Of a stretch of DNA of 23,447 nucleotides, positions 23,236 to 23,447 are shown in pieces (position 1 is the first letter of the stretch; each line of letters starts with the position of its first letter). Under the pieces are notes generated by a model, which did no database searches, was not told the origin of the DNA, and was given only the letters and a program-made list of their open reading frames with translations. The stretch is from Burkholderiaceae bacterium (GTDB lineage Bacteria > Pseudomonadota > Gammaproteobacteria > Burkholderiales > Burkholderiaceae): assembly GCA_017998575.1 (NCBI GenBank), contig JAGOCV010000018.1, positions 1 through 23,447 of the forward strand, written 5' to 3'. The position numbers were made by a program, and so were the translations under genes.

Positions 23236-23447
23236 TCACTCGAAGGGCCCGGTGCGCACGAACGCGCCGCCCTGGTAGAGCGCCGCGGGGTCGCCCAAGT
23301 CTGGCGCCGGCGTGCGGGCGTACACCGCGTCGCGGAACACGTCGGAGCTGTCCTGAGGGACGTAACCGATGTGGCGTGCGCGGCTGTTGTCCCACCAGGT
23401 CACCGCGTTGTCCGACATGCCGAAGACGATGCTGTGGCCCAGCACCG
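23236..23447 (-). CDS. udh: Uronate dehydrogenase, C-terminal part (5' end beyond window)
   Basis: About 70 C-terminal codons. GMSDNAVTWWDNSRA, the PQDSSDVFR segment and the end YQGGAFVRTGPFE closely match my memory of bacterial NAD-dependent uronate dehydrogenases (short-chain/extended SDR family), which oxidise D-glucuronate and D-galacturonate to their aldarolactones. The catalytic and cofactor motifs lie outside the window. It is the first visible gene of the uronate cluster and is tightly coupled to the lactonase gene. Confidence 0.85.
   Translation of the reverse strand, partial: VLGHSIVFGMSDNAVTWWDNSRARHIGYVPQDSSDVFRDAVYARTPAPDLGDPAALYQGGAFVRTGPFE

Noticed and set aside
1..23447. CRISPR array, tRNA/rRNA genes, insertion sequences, prophage genes
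   Set aside because: I looked for regularly spaced direct repeats, tRNA-like cloverleafs, transposase or integrase motifs and found none; the five repeat copies are dispersed and not spacer-separated.

Overview
The window is high-GC, densely coded DNA that looks like a Burkholderiales chromosome, most likely from the Comamonadaceae. The signs are strong GC bias at third codon positions, several orphan tripartite tricarboxylate (TTT/Bug-type) binding proteins, and an intergenic repeat family built around CCCCCnnnnGGGGG and GCGGCCCGGC cores. I saw no tRNA, rRNA, CRISPR array, transposase or phage gene. The organism assignment is inference; no ribosomal or marker gene is present.

Left region (1-9770): an aromatic-acid uptake and demethylation block. 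On the minus strand, read from right to left, are a GntR/FCD regulator (vanR-like), a complete branched-chain/aromatic-type ABC transporter (LivK-, LivH-, LivM-, LivG- and LivF-like), a TTT-type periplasmic binding protein, and the N-terminal part of a 6-phosphogluconate-dehydrogenase-like oxidoreductase cut by the window edge. Divergent from the regulator are vanA and vanB, a Rieske oxygenase and its reductase, with a one-base stop/start overlap. The 208-bp divergent region carries three identical TGTATACA palindromes that look like FCD-type operators. The likely job of the block is uptake of a methoxylated aromatic acid such as vanillate and its O-demethylation to protocatechuate.

Middle region (9840-14324): loosely connected genes. 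They are a single-domain (core) MetE-like methyltransferase with all four zinc ligands and a clear terminator, a ChrA-family chromate transporter, a ROK-family protein whose motifs occur in circularly permuted order, and a nicotinamidase-like cysteine hydrolase.

Right region (14359-23447): nine minus-strand genes that together encode the oxidative hexuronate pathway. In transcription order they are uronate dehydrogenase (3' end only), an SMP-30 type aldarolactonase, a TRAP transporter (dctP, dctQ, dctM), 5-keto-4-deoxyglucarate dehydratase, an orphan TTT binding protein, glucarate dehydratase and alpha-ketoglutarate semialdehyde dehydrogenase. The chain is uronate to aldarolactone to aldarate to keto-deoxyglucarate to alpha-ketoglutarate semialdehyde to alpha-ketoglutarate. 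No galactarate dehydratase is present, so the complete visible route is for D-glucuronate via D-glucarate.

The most unusual items are the permuted ROK protein and the five-copy repeat family. Three repeat copies lie immediately after periplasmic binding-protein stop codons and form hairpins whose outer stems differ in sequence but stay perfectly complementary. The other two copies sit inside the ABC operon and have been absorbed into reading frames, one as the C-terminal tail of the LivG-like ATPase and one as a 28-codon bridging ORF between livH and livM.
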